Below, in pieces: positions 1 to 6,129 of a DNA stretch of 8,183 nt. Position 1 is the first letter of the stretch; every line of letters starts with the position of its first letter. Below the pieces are notes generated by a model that did no database searches, had not been told where the DNA came from, and saw nothing but the letters and a program-made list of their open reading frames with translations. Both the position numbers and the translations under genes were made by a program. The stretch is from an uncultured Oscillospiraceae bacterium (GTDB taxonomy: Bacteria; Bacillota_A; Clostridia; Oscillospirales; Oscillospiraceae), in contig CAAGIU010000277.1 of NCBI GenBank assembly GCA_900770015.1, positions 1 to 8,183 of the forward strand, read 5' to 3'.

Positions 1-186
1 AAAGCCGACCTCACCGGCCCCACCGCCATCGTCATCGGAAACGAGGGTGACGGCATGAGCCAGCTGGTTCGGAAAAACTGCGACGTAATGGTCAGTATCC
101 CCATGAAAGGCCGTATCAGCTCACTGAACGCCTCCGCTGCCGCATCCATTCTCCTGTATGAGGCAGTCCGGCAGCGCATCGGCTGA
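1..186 (+). CDS. rlmB: RlmB-type 23S rRNA 2'-O-methyltransferase, C-terminal fragment
   Basis: The last 61 codons of a SpoU/TrmH-family (SPOUT) methyltransferase, cut by the window start and read in frame 1 to a TGA at 184-186. Two of the three family motifs are visible. Motif 2, [11 protein letters not shown] (about residues 10-20 of the fragment), and motif 3, [20 protein letters not shown] (residues 33-52), form the trefoil-knot SAM-binding site and contribute to the dimer interface. The ending [10 protein letters not shown] resembles the E. coli RlmB C-terminus. RlmB methylates the 2'-OH of G2251 in the peptidyl-transferase P-loop of 23S rRNA. The RlmB subgroup is favoured over other TrmH paralogues because of the RxxCDxxxSIPM context, but the N-terminal substrate-binding domain is outside the window. 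The next gene begins 19 bp downstream, so the two are probably co-transcribed. Confidence 0.85.
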   Translation, partial: KADLTGPTAIVIGNEGDGMSQLVRKNCDVMVSIPMKGRISSLNASAAASILLYEAVRQRIG

Positions 187-205
187 GACGGGAGGAAACA
201 GCACA

Positions 206-2458
206 ATGGAAAACGAAAAAGAAGTTCTGGATTTCGATCTGAACAAAATGATGGAGGAATTTGAGCAGGCTGCCGCCGGTGTCGAAGATGCCGCAGTCCC
301 CGCCTCCGCTCCTTCCGAAATCGACGAAATCATGGACGGCGAAGCGCTCACCGGCGATGCGGCGGAGGCTGCCGCGCTGTTCAGCGAGCTGGCCCAGGAC
401 CCCGCACCCGTCGCCCCCGCTGCGCAGGAAATGCCTCAGGAGTCCGGGACCGCGGACGTGGTCTTTGACATTTCCAAAGAAGACACCGTGGAGGCCGCTC
501 CCGTGGTCTTCGACATCCCCGGAGAAGAGGCCGTGGAAGCAGCCCCCGTGGTCTTCGACATCCCCGGAGAAGAGGCCGTAGAGCCCGCCCCCGTGGTCTT
601 TGACATCCCCGAAGAAGACACCGCCCAGGCCGCCCCTGCGCAGGCGGAAGAAGCCCCTGTCCCCACCCGGAGGCTGGACGATGTATCCCAGGCGGAACCG
701 GCTCCCACGAATGACGATCCCACCATGCGGGTGGCCGCTGCGGGAAATCCCCAGCCGGAGCCTGCCGCCGCGCCGGAGCCCGAAGCACCTGCCGTCCCGA
801 GAAGCGTCCGGATCCGGGAGCTGAAAAAGAAAATCGTCGCAGGCCCCGAAAAGCAGTACTACAAGCTCAACAGCATGGGTGTAGGCAGACTGCACCAGGG
901 CGCGATCCTCTGCTTTGTCCTCCTGCTCCTGTGCGGCATCGTCATCACCCTGTTCACCATGGGCAAGGTGCCCGACAGCCGGATGAAGCTGACAATCTTC
1001 AGCCAGGTACTGGCCATGCTGGTGGCCGGTCTGCTGGGCTGCTACCTGATGCTGGACGGCATCATCGACATGCTCCACCTGCGGTTCTCCCTGAACTCCA
1101 CATTGTTTATCTCCTTCCTGGCCTGCCTGGCAGACGCCTGGTTCAGTCTGTCCGAGAAGCGGGTCCCCTGCTGCGGCGCCTTCGTGCTGGAAATGGGACT
1201 GGCCCTTCTGGCAAAATACCACCGGCGCAGCACGGAAATGTCCCAGATGGATACCCTCCGGAAGGCCAGCAGCCTCACCGGCCTGACCAAGTCCCCCAAG
1301 TTCTATGAGAAATACACCGCCATCCTCCGCGGCCCCGGCGATGTGGAGGACTTCATGGATACCTACTCCCGCGCCTCCGGCCCCCAGATCGTCCAGCAGG
1401 TCTACGCCTTCATCGCCTTCATCGCCAGCGTTGGCATCGCCGTTCTGGCATGGCTGCTCCACGGTCCTTCGATGGCTGTGCAGATTTTCGCCACATCCAT
1501 GATGGTGTCGGTCCCCGCCGGCTACTTCATCACCCTCACCCGCCCCGCCGCCATTCTGGAGACCCGGCTGCATATGGTGGGCAGCGTCATCTGCGGCTGG
1601 CAGGGCGTAAAAAAGCTCTGCGGCAAGGCCGTATTCCCGCTGCGGGATAAGGACCTGTTCCCCCGGGGCTCCACCAAGCTCAACGGCATCAAGTTTTATT
1701 CCGAGCGCGTCCCCGCCGAAGTCGTTTCCTATACTGCTTCCCTGATCTTCCGGGCAGGCGGCGGTCTGGTTCCCCTGTTCCGGAATCTGCTGGCCAGCCG
1801 CAACGGCGTGGAGTACCCGGTGACCGAATTCCGGGACTACGGCAACGGCGGAATCGGCGGCGTGGTCAACAACGAGCCCGTGCTGCTGGGCAGTCTGGAA
1901 TTCCTGCAGGATATGGGCGTTGAGGTTCCCAAGGGCACCACCGTCAGCCAGGCCATCTATGTCTCCATCAACGGAGAGCTGGCCGCCGTCATCGCCATCA
2001 CCTATTCCAAAATGCGCTCCGCCGCCGCCGGACTGGTTTCCCTGTGCAGCAGCTGGAAGCTGAAGCCCGTGCTGCTGGCCGGAGACTTCATGCTCACCGA
2101 CTCCTTCATCCGGGACAAGTTCTCCATCCGGGGGCGCAAGGTGATCCTGCCGGAGATGGATGTCCGGGCAGAGCTCTCCGCAGTGAAGCCCGATCCCGAA
2201 GCCGACGTGCTGGCCCTGGTCACCAGAGACGATCTGGTTTCCTCGGTTTACGCCGTCACCGGAGCCATGTCCCTGCGCAACGCCTGCCGGGTCGGCACCC
2301 TCATCAACCTGCTGGGCGGTATCATCGGCATCGTCATCATGCTGGCGCTTGCCTACCTGGGCACCACCGAGCTGCTGACCCCCGCCAGGGTGCTGCTCTA
2401 CCAGATCTTCTGGCTCATCCCCGGCCTGCTGGCCACCGAGTGGACCAGAGTTGTCTGA
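206..2458 (+). CDS. Degenerate P1B-type ATPase-like membrane protein with acidic repeat tail
   Basis: This 750-residue protein starts at ATG 206 behind GGAGG at 191-195; an in-frame ATG at 158 lies inside rlmB and lacks a Shine-Dalgarno site. Residues 1-200 are acidic and Ala/Pro-rich, with four 15-residue repeats (85-144). Eight hydrophobic segments follow at about 231-253, 262-287, 296-314, 320-338, 396-418, 423-445, 698-718 and 728-746, spaced as in heavy-metal P-type ATPases. Residues 446-697 resemble fused P and N domains: RDKDLFPRGSTKLNGIKFY sits where DKTGTLT is expected, YGNGGIGGVVNNEPVLLGSL matches the N-domain 'GxGVxxxVxGxxVLVGS' pattern, and LLAGDF replaces LTGDN. The CPC metal site is VPA (436-438), the actuator loop is short (about 339-395) with no TGE, and GDGxND is absent. 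Active transport therefore seems unlikely; a structural, regulatory or binding role is inferred. Function is unknown. Confidence 0.85.
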   Translation: MENEKEVLDFDLNKMMEEFEQAAAGVEDAAVPASAPSEIDEIMDGEALTGDAAEAAALFSELAQDPAPVAPAAQEMPQESGTADVVFDISKEDTVEAAPVVFDIPGEEAVEAAPVVFDIPGEEAVEPAPVVFDIPEEDTAQAAPAQAEEAPVPTRRLDDVSQAEPAPTNDDPTMRVAAAGNPQPEPAAAPEPEAPAVPRSVRIRELKKKIVAGPEKQYYKLNSMGVGRLHQGAILCFVLLLLCGIVITLFTMGKVPDSRMKLTIFSQVLAMLVAGLLGCYLMLDGIIDMLHLRFSLNSTLFISFLACLADAWFSLSEKRVPCCGAFVLEMGLALLAKYHRRSTEMSQMDTLRKASSLTGLTKSPKFYEKYTAILRGPGDVEDFMDTYSRASGPQIVQQVYAFIAFIASVGIAVLAWLLHGPSMAVQIFATSMMVSVPAGYFITLTRPAAILETRLHMVGSVICGWQGVKKLCGKAVFPLRDKDLFPRGSTKLNGIKFYSERVPAEVVSYTASLIFRAGGGLVPLFRNLLASRNGVEYPVTEFRDYGNGGIGGVVNNEPVLLGSLEFLQDMGVEVPKGTTVSQAIYVSINGELAAVIAITYSKMRSAAAGLVSLCSSWKLKPVLLAGDFMLTDSFIRDKFSIRGRKVILPEMDVRAELSAVKPDPEADVLALVTRDDLVSSVYAVTGAMSLRNACRVGTLINLLGGIIGIVIMLALAYLGTTELLTPARVLLYQIFWLIPGLLATEWTRVV
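458..637 (+). repeat. Four tandem 45-bp units encoding VVFDI repeats
   Basis: Four in-frame 45-bp units start at 458, 503, 548 and 593, each encoding a 15-residue repeat with the pattern VVFDI-x-x-E-[DE]-x-x-x-x-A-P. Units 2 and 3 differ by only one residue (VEAAP versus VEPAP) and are also nearly identical in DNA, which points to recent duplication by slippage or recombination. Units 1 and 4 are more diverged (VVFDISKEDTVEAAP and VVFDIPEEDTAQAAP). The array lies in the predicted soluble tail ahead of the first membrane segment of the host protein. Confidence 0.95.
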
Positions 2459-2467
2459 CCCTTTCAG

Positions 2468-2508
2468 CCCCCCAAAACCGGGAAGCCGGTTTTGGGGGGG
2501 TTATGTTT
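2468..2508 (+). terminator. Strong GC-rich hairpin after the pseudo-ATPase gene
   Basis: A perfect 14-bp stem pairs CCCCCCAAAACCGG (2468-2481) with CCGGTTTTGGGGGG (2486-2499) around a GAAG loop, 9 bp after the stop codon. The downstream tract (GTTATGTTTGTT) is only moderately U-rich, so termination may rely on stem strength or be partial. It most likely closes the rlmB/pseudo-ATPase unit. Confidence 0.8.
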
Positions 2509-2558
2509 GTTCGGCCACTGCAGCGATATGATTCGAGTACGGTTCCGTTCTATCTGCC

Positions 2559-2631
2559 TTTTGCACAAATCCGGCCCATTCTTTTATCTGTTTTGCACAG
2601 GAAAGCATATGTCCATAGGCCATTTTACACA
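2559..2631 (+). promoter_or_regulatory. Three TTTTRCACA boxes with exact 32-bp period
   Basis: TTTTGCACA occurs at 2559-2567 and 2591-2599, and TTTTACACA at 2623-2631. The start-to-start distance is 32 bp both times, close to three helical turns, which would place the boxes on one face of the DNA. TATCTG precedes the first two copies (2551-2556 with a 2-bp offset, and 2585-2590). The last box ends 26 bp before the -35 of the downstream promoter, a position suited to an activator or cooperative repressor. The binding protein is unknown and regulation is inferred. Confidence 0.5.
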
Positions 2632-2657
2632 ATTTTGCATTTTGACGAAAATAAGTA

Positions 2658-2686
2658 TTGAAACCGTCTTCTCCTTCGTGTATAAT
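2658..2686 (+). promoter_or_regulatory. Sigma-A promoter of the EF-G-like gene
   Basis: TTGAAA (2658-2663) and TATAAT (2681-2686) are separated by exactly 17 bp, giving 11 of 12 matches to the housekeeping consensus. The expected start is near 2692-2694, which gives a leader of about 80 nt before the ATG at 2774. Confidence 0.9.
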
Positions 2687-2696
2687 GTCACTATTC

Positions 2697-2750
2697 GGGT
2701 GTCTGAAGCTTTTCTGAATGTTTGAATGAAGAATCGATGAGCATACACCC
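2697..2750 (+). other. Possible long-range pairing in the EF-G-like mRNA leader
   Basis: GGGTGT (2697-2702), at the predicted 5' end of the transcript, is complementary to ACACCC (2745-2750), 5 nt before the purine-rich AAAGGAG. The 42-nt loop has little obvious internal structure, so this is a weak candidate for a leader fold that could shield the 5' end or position the ribosome binding site. A 6-bp match can occur by chance. Confidence 0.25.
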
Positions 2751-2773
2751 TCCCGAAAGGAGTCAATTCAACT

Positions 2774-4840
2774 ATGTATACTGTCAACGCCATTCGCAAT
2801 GTCTGCCTGCTGGGTCACAGCGGAAGCGGCAAGTCCGCTCTGGCAGAGAGCTTACTGTACATGACCGGTGCCATCGACCGGATCGGCAAGAATGCCGACG
2901 GCAACACCGTTAGCGACTATGATCCCGAGGAGATCCGTCGCCATATCTCCATCTCCACCTCCGTGATCCCTCTGGAGTACCACAACACCAAGATCAACCT
3001 CCTGGATACCCCGGGCGGCTTCGACTTCTCCGGCGCCGTCATGGAGGCTCTGCGTGCCGCCGACGCCGCCATTCTGGTTCTGTCCGCCAAGGACGGCATC
3101 ACCGTCGGCTTCGAAAAGGCATGGAAGTACTGCGAAGAGCGCAATATGCCCCGTTTCATCTACATCTCCAAGGTCGATGAGGAGAACTCCGACTACAATG
3201 CCACCTTCGAGGCCCTGCGTGAGCGCTACGGCAACAAGATCGCTCCCGTCATCGTTCCCATCTGGGGCGCCGACAAGAAGGTCACCGGCATCATCGACGT
3301 ACTGAACAAGCGCGCCTATGAGATGCAGAAGCTGAAGAGAGTCGAGATCGCCGTTCCCGACGACAAGGTCTCCGTCATCGAAGAGTTTAACGACGCCCTG
3401 AAGGAAGCCGTCGCCGAAACCGACGAGGCTCTGATGGACCGCTTCTTTGAAGGTGACGACTTCACCTACCGCGAAATGATCACCGGCCTGCACCAGGGCG
3501 TGGAAGAGCTGAGCCTGTTCCCCGTGCTCTGCGGCTCCGGCGTCACCTGCCTGGGTTCCCTGATGCTGATGGACCACATCATCGAGCTGCTGCCCAACCC
3601 CGTGGAAGGCAACTACCACAAGGCCACCACTGCCGACGGCAAGGTGGAAGAGTTCGTCGTCTCCCCCGGTGGCGTGCCCTCCGCATTTGTGTGGAAGACC
3701 GTTTCCGACCAGTTCGGCAAGTACTCCTTTGTCAAGGTTCTCTCCGGTGAGATCACCTCCGACACCACCCTGGTCAACGCCCGCACCGGCGAGACCGAAA
3801 AGCTGGGCCGCCTGTACACCATGTGCGGCAAGAAGAACACCGAGGTCAAGGCCCTTACCTGCGGCGATATCGGCGCCATCGGCAAGATGGACAAGGTCAA
3901 GACCGGCGACACCCTGTGCGACCCCCGTAAGGTTGTCAGCCTGAAGCAGATCCCTTACGCAGAGCCTTGCTACTCCATGGCCATTGCTCCCAAGACCCGC
4001 GGTCAGGAAGAAAAGGTCGGCACCGGTCTGAACCGTCTGAACGAGGAAGATCCCTCCTTCACCACCTACAGCAACCCCGAGACCAAGCAGCTGGTTCTGT
4101 CCGGCACCGGCGACCAGCAGCTGGACGTGCTGGTTTCCAAGCTGAAGAGCCGCTTCGGTGTGGACGCCGTTCTCAGCCCCGCAAAGGTTGCTTACCGTGA
4201 GAAGATCAAGACCAAGGTGGAAGCCCACGGCCGCCACAAGAAGCAGACCGGCGGCAGCGGCCAGTTCGGCGATGTCTGGGTCCGCTTTGAGCCCCAGGAG
4301 GAGCAGGACGAGCTGATCTTCGCCGAGGAGGTCTTCGGCGGTTCCGTCCCCAGAAACTTCTATCCCGCCGTGGAAAAGGGCATCCAGGAAGCCGTTCAGA
4401 AGGGCCCCCTGGCAGGTTATCCCCTGGTGAACCTGAAGGCCGTCCTGTACGATGGCTCCTACCACCCCGTGGACTCCAACGAAATGGCATTTAAGCTGGC
4501 TGCCATCCTGGCCTACAAGGAAGCCATGCCCAAGGCCAACCCCACCCTGCTGGAGCCCATCGGCTCCCTGGCCGTCACCATCCCCGACAGCTACATGGGT
4601 GATGTCATCGGCGACCTGAACAAGCGCCGCGGCCGCGTCATGGGTATGAATCCCGCAGGCGACGGCAACACCATCGTGGAAGCCGAGGTGCCCATGGCCG
4701 AGATGAGCTCCTATGCCATCGACCTGCGCGCCATGACCCAGGCCCGGGGCAGCTTCACCCTCAAGTTCGAGCGCTATGAGGAAGTGCCCAAGCAGAACCA
4801 GGCCAAGATCATCGCCGACGCCAAGGCAAACGAGGAGTAA
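2774..4840 (+). CDS. EF-G-2-type translational GTPase (EF-G paralogue)
   Basis: This 688-residue protein has the full EF-G layout: G domain with insert (about 1-280), domain II (about 295-385), III (395-470), IV (475-595) and V (596-675). The P-loop is GHSGSGKS (14-21). Switch II reads DTPGGFDF (78-85), with Gly82 in place of the catalytic His of canonical EF-G. G4 is SKVD (132-135) rather than NKxD, and G5 is CGSG (253-256). Domain IV keeps HKKQTGGSGQFGDVW and the tip GSYHPVDSNEMAFK (561-574), where His564 matches E. coli His583, so ribosome engagement looks preserved. It resembles Thermus EF-G-2 more than main EF-G, and ribosome-protection proteins normally keep the His, so TetM-like function is unlikely. 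ATG 2774 follows AAAGGAG. It is flanked by its own promoter and terminator and so is monocistronic. Codons are strongly biased, as in pgk, suggesting high expression. Confidence 0.9.
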   Translation: MYTVNAIRNVCLLGHSGSGKSALAESLLYMTGAIDRIGKNADGNTVSDYDPEEIRRHISISTSVIPLEYHNTKINLLDTPGGFDFSGAVMEALRAADAAILVLSAKDGITVGFEKAWKYCEERNMPRFIYISKVDEENSDYNATFEALRERYGNKIAPVIVPIWGADKKVTGIIDVLNKRAYEMQKLKRVEIAVPDDKVSVIEEFNDALKEAVAETDEALMDRFFEGDDFTYREMITGLHQGVEELSLFPVLCGSGVTCLGSLMLMDHIIELLPNPVEGNYHKATTADGKVEEFVVSPGGVPSAFVWKTVSDQFGKYSFVKVLSGEITSDTTLVNARTGETEKLGRLYTMCGKKNTEVKALTCGDIGAIGKMDKVKTGDTLCDPRKVVSLKQIPYAEPCYSMAIAPKTRGQEEKVGTGLNRLNEEDPSFTTYSNPETKQLVLSGTGDQQLDVLVSKLKSRFGVDAVLSPAKVAYREKIKTKVEAHGRHKKQTGGSGQFGDVWVRFEPQEEQDELIFAEEVFGGSVPRNFYPAVEKGIQEAVQKGPLAGYPLVNLKAVLYDGSYHPVDSNEMAFKLAAILAYKEAMPKANPTLLEPIGSLAVTIPDSYMGDVIGDLNKRRGRVMGMNPAGDGNTIVEAEVPMAEMSSYAIDLRAMTQARGSFTLKFERYEEVPKQNQAKIIADAKANEE

Positions 4841-4852
4841 CAAGCAACTAAC

Positions 4853-4892
4853 ACAGAGGGTGTTTCCAAAGCGGAGCACCCTCTGTCTTTTT
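4853..4892 (+). terminator. Intrinsic terminator of the EF-G-like gene
   Basis: ACAGAGGGTG (4853-4862) pairs with CACCCTCTGT (4877-4886) in a perfect 10-bp stem that weaker G-U/A-U pairs could extend inward. A C and then TTTTT (4888-4892) follow. It begins 12 bp after the TAA. Confidence 0.9.
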
Positions 4893-4918
4893 GTGTTGCT
4901 GCCTGGAGCAGAAGCAAA

Positions 4919-4943
4919 CTTAAAAAATTAAAGGTTTTTTAAG
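4919..4943. repeat. AT-rich inverted repeat abutting the lipoprotein -35
   Basis: CTTAAAAAA (4919-4927) and TTTTTTAAG (4935-4943) are perfect 9-bp inverted arms with a 7-bp spacer. The right arm ends exactly where the -35 begins at 4944. It could be an operator or an A/T-tract UP element for RNA polymerase; chance symmetry in AT-rich DNA is also possible. Confidence 0.5.
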
Positions 4944-4972
4944 TTGCAAAATCCATATCCATGTCTTATAAT
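4944..4972 (+). promoter_or_regulatory. Sigma-A promoter of the lipoprotein gene
   Basis: TTGCAA (4944-4949) and a perfect TATAAT (4967-4972) are separated by 17 bp. Transcription would start near 4979, giving a leader of about 70 nt ahead of AGGAGG (5036-5041) and ATG 5051. Confidence 0.85.
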
Positions 4973-5050
4973 GGGATCAACATAACAATGCGGCATTTTT
5001 CGTCGTTTTGACAGAAGCGACGCATCTTTCCCATCAGGAGGAATCCATCC

Positions 5051-5896
5051 ATGCGAAATCACCACCGTCTGACTCCCATCATCCTGGTTCTGCTGGTCTG
5101 CCTGGTCATGACCGCCTTTGCCGGCTGCGGCAAGAAAACCACTTCCGCCCCCACTGAGCCGTCCACCGAGGCTGCCACCGAGCCCACTTCCGCTGTCAAT
5201 GAGGAAGTGTCCGACAATATGAAGAGCCTGTCTCTGTCCGCCAAGGTCTGGAGCAGCAGCAACGGCGCCACCATCACCCTGGAGGCCGTCCCCAGAGCCT
5301 ACAATCAGAATCAGGCCGTCTACTTTGTCGTCCATCTCAACGGCGAAAAGGTGGAGGACATCCCCTGCACCTGGGACGGCACCGCCTTCACCGCCAGCGC
5401 CGACCTGGAAGCCGCCGACGGCTATGAATACGAGTGCATCCTCTTTGAAGGCCAGGGCGAGGGTGAGAGCTATGTCCTCAGCGACGCCTACGACAGCCTG
5501 ATCTACCTGGAGACCAGCCTGGCAGCTTACTGCAACCTGTACATCTCCGACTTCCAGGTCATCGACAACGTTTTCAATGTCACCGCGGGCTTTGCCCATG
5601 TGCAGCTGCCTCAGCTCACCGTCGATGGCGCCAAGGTGGAGCTGGTCAGCTCCGAGCTGGTGTTCCTGCTCAACGGTGAAATGATCGACAAGCAGCCCAT
5701 CGATCTGCCCGCAGGCGAAGGCTCCGGCAGCCACGAGGCCAGCCTCTCCTCCATCCGCTTCGATATGCCCAAGATGGAAGACGACTATCAGCTGGATCTG
5801 ATGCTGAAGGCCAACCTCTCCGACGGCCAGGAGCTCACCGCCAACGGCGGCAGCTGGTACTACAACAACGGCGAGCTGAAAATGTCCGCCGGCTGA
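5051..5896 (+). CDS. Predicted secreted lipoprotein with two beta-rich repeats
   Basis: I do not recognise a named family for this 281-residue protein. It has a type II (lipoprotein) signal: basic MRNHHR, a hydrophobic stretch (about 9-22) and lipobox FAGC with the lipidated Cys at 26. A Ser/Thr/Pro/Glu-rich linker (27-50) would tether the fold away from the membrane. The remainder is beta-strand-like and appears to contain two related units, about 59-146 and 162-266. Both have a hydrophobic strand leading into LNGE (VVHLNGEKVEDIP at 93-105; VFLLNGEMIDKQP at 204-216), followed by a similarly spaced hydrophobic/acidic segment. An immunoglobulin-like or carbohydrate/peptide-binding sandwich is a guess. 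No catalytic motif is visible. The start ATG follows AGGAGG by 9 nt. The gene has its own promoter and terminator, so neighbours give no functional clue. Confidence 0.85.
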   Translation: MRNHHRLTPIILVLLVCLVMTAFAGCGKKTTSAPTEPSTEAATEPTSAVNEEVSDNMKSLSLSAKVWSSSNGATITLEAVPRAYNQNQAVYFVVHLNGEKVEDIPCTWDGTAFTASADLEAADGYEYECILFEGQGEGESYVLSDAYDSLIYLETSLAAYCNLYISDFQVIDNVFNVTAGFAHVQLPQLTVDGAKVELVSSELVFLLNGEMIDKQPIDLPAGEGSGSHEASLSSIRFDMPKMEDDYQLDLMLKANLSDGQELTANGGSWYYNNGELKMSAG

Positions 5897-5914
5897 TCCC
5901 CGGAAAACGTGATT

Positions 5915-5950
5915 TCCTGCACACCGAAATGCCGGTGTGCAGGATTTTTT
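5915..5950 (+). terminator. Intrinsic terminator of the lipoprotein gene
   Basis: TCCTGCACACCG (5915-5926) and CGGTGTGCAGGA (5933-5944) form a perfect 12-bp stem with a 6-nt loop, followed directly by six T residues (5945-5950). It is 18 bp after the stop codon. Confidence 0.95.
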
Positions 5951-6079
5951 GCTTCTTTATCAGGAATCAATGGCTGCGCGGAAGAAATCAAAATTGTTCG
6001 GTTTTTTGTCAATGTATTTTTTTCACAAATTTCTGCGACAACCTTTCTTTTTTATGTGAATACTATAAAAAGCTAAAAA

Positions 6080-6104
6080 AAAATCAATTTTCCTGATTGA
6101 TTTT
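6080..6104. repeat. AT-rich inverted repeat overlapping the trmL -35
   Basis: AAAATCAAT (6080-6088) and ATTGATTTT (6096-6104) are perfect 9-bp inverted arms with a 7-bp spacer. The right arm contains the proposed -35 TTGATT. Another AATCAAT occurs upstream at 5965-5971. An operator is plausible, but the AT-rich setting makes chance symmetry a real alternative. Confidence 0.45.
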
Positions 6105-6125
6105 ATCCGGCTTTTGACATACAAT
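6097..6125 (+). promoter_or_regulatory. Probable promoter of the trmL-pgk-tpiA operon
   Basis: TTGATT (6097-6102) and TACAAT (6120-6125) are 17 bp apart, with 9 of 12 consensus matches. Transcription would start near 6132, about 50 nt before the trmL ATG. A perfect TTGACA at 6114-6119 lies between the two elements but has no acceptable -10 at 16-18 bp. Confidence 0.55.
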
Positions 6126-6129
6126 ATGT

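Larger units (their letters stand above)
2459..2773. other. 315-bp intergenic regulatory region
   Basis: This AT-rich gap separates the pseudo-ATPase gene from the EF-G-like gene. In order it holds a 14-bp hairpin terminator (2468-2499), three TTTTRCACA boxes at 32-bp spacing (2559-2631), a near-consensus promoter (2658-2686), an untranslated leader of about 80 nt, and the ribosome binding site AAAGGAG (2756-2762) 11 nt before the ATG. Short open frames here have no ribosome binding site and run through the promoter, so I see no gene. Confidence 0.7.

Noticed and set aside
158..205. Earlier in-frame ATG for the pseudo-ATPase gene
   Set aside because: It lies within rlmB without a Shine-Dalgarno sequence, whereas ATG 206 has GGAGG at suitable distance.
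458..637. CRISPR-like array
   Set aside because: The repeats are tandem 45-bp coding units in frame with the protein, without unique spacers.
116..1573. Open frame of 485 codons on the minus strand opposite the pseudo-ATPase gene
   Set aside because: Gly/His/Gln-rich low-complexity translation mirroring the repeats of the sense gene; the sense frame has coherent membrane segments and a good ribosome binding site.
206..2458. Annotation as a functional heavy-metal-exporting ATPase
   Set aside because: The CPC, TGE, DKTGT and GDGxND motifs are all altered or missing, so transport activity cannot be supported.
2492..2725. Small plus-strand open frame of 77 codons in the intergenic gap
   Set aside because: It has no ribosome binding site, begins within the terminator stem, and runs through the box array and promoter of the next gene.
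2774..4840. Tetracycline ribosomal protection protein (TetM-like)
   Set aside because: Those proteins normally retain DTPGH in switch II, and the overall sequence reads closer to the EF-G-2 type; the domain IV tip is EF-G-like.
2852..4879. Open frame of 675 codons on the minus strand opposite the EF-G-like gene
   Set aside because: It is an antisense shadow. Strong codon bias in the sense gene avoids TTA, CTA and TCA, which removes antisense stops; the product is low-complexity Gly/Val/Gln-rich and matches nothing recognisable, while the sense frame is a clear EF-G.
6019..6027. TTTTTCACA as a fourth copy of the TTTTRCACA box, upstream of trmL
   Set aside because: Single copy with a mismatch in a T-rich tract and no 32-bp partner; chance is the simpler explanation.
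6114..6119. Perfect TTGACA as the trmL -35
   Set aside because: No acceptable -10 hexamer at 16-18 bp downstream (GGAAAT at 17 bp); it lies between the better TTGATT/TACAAT pair.
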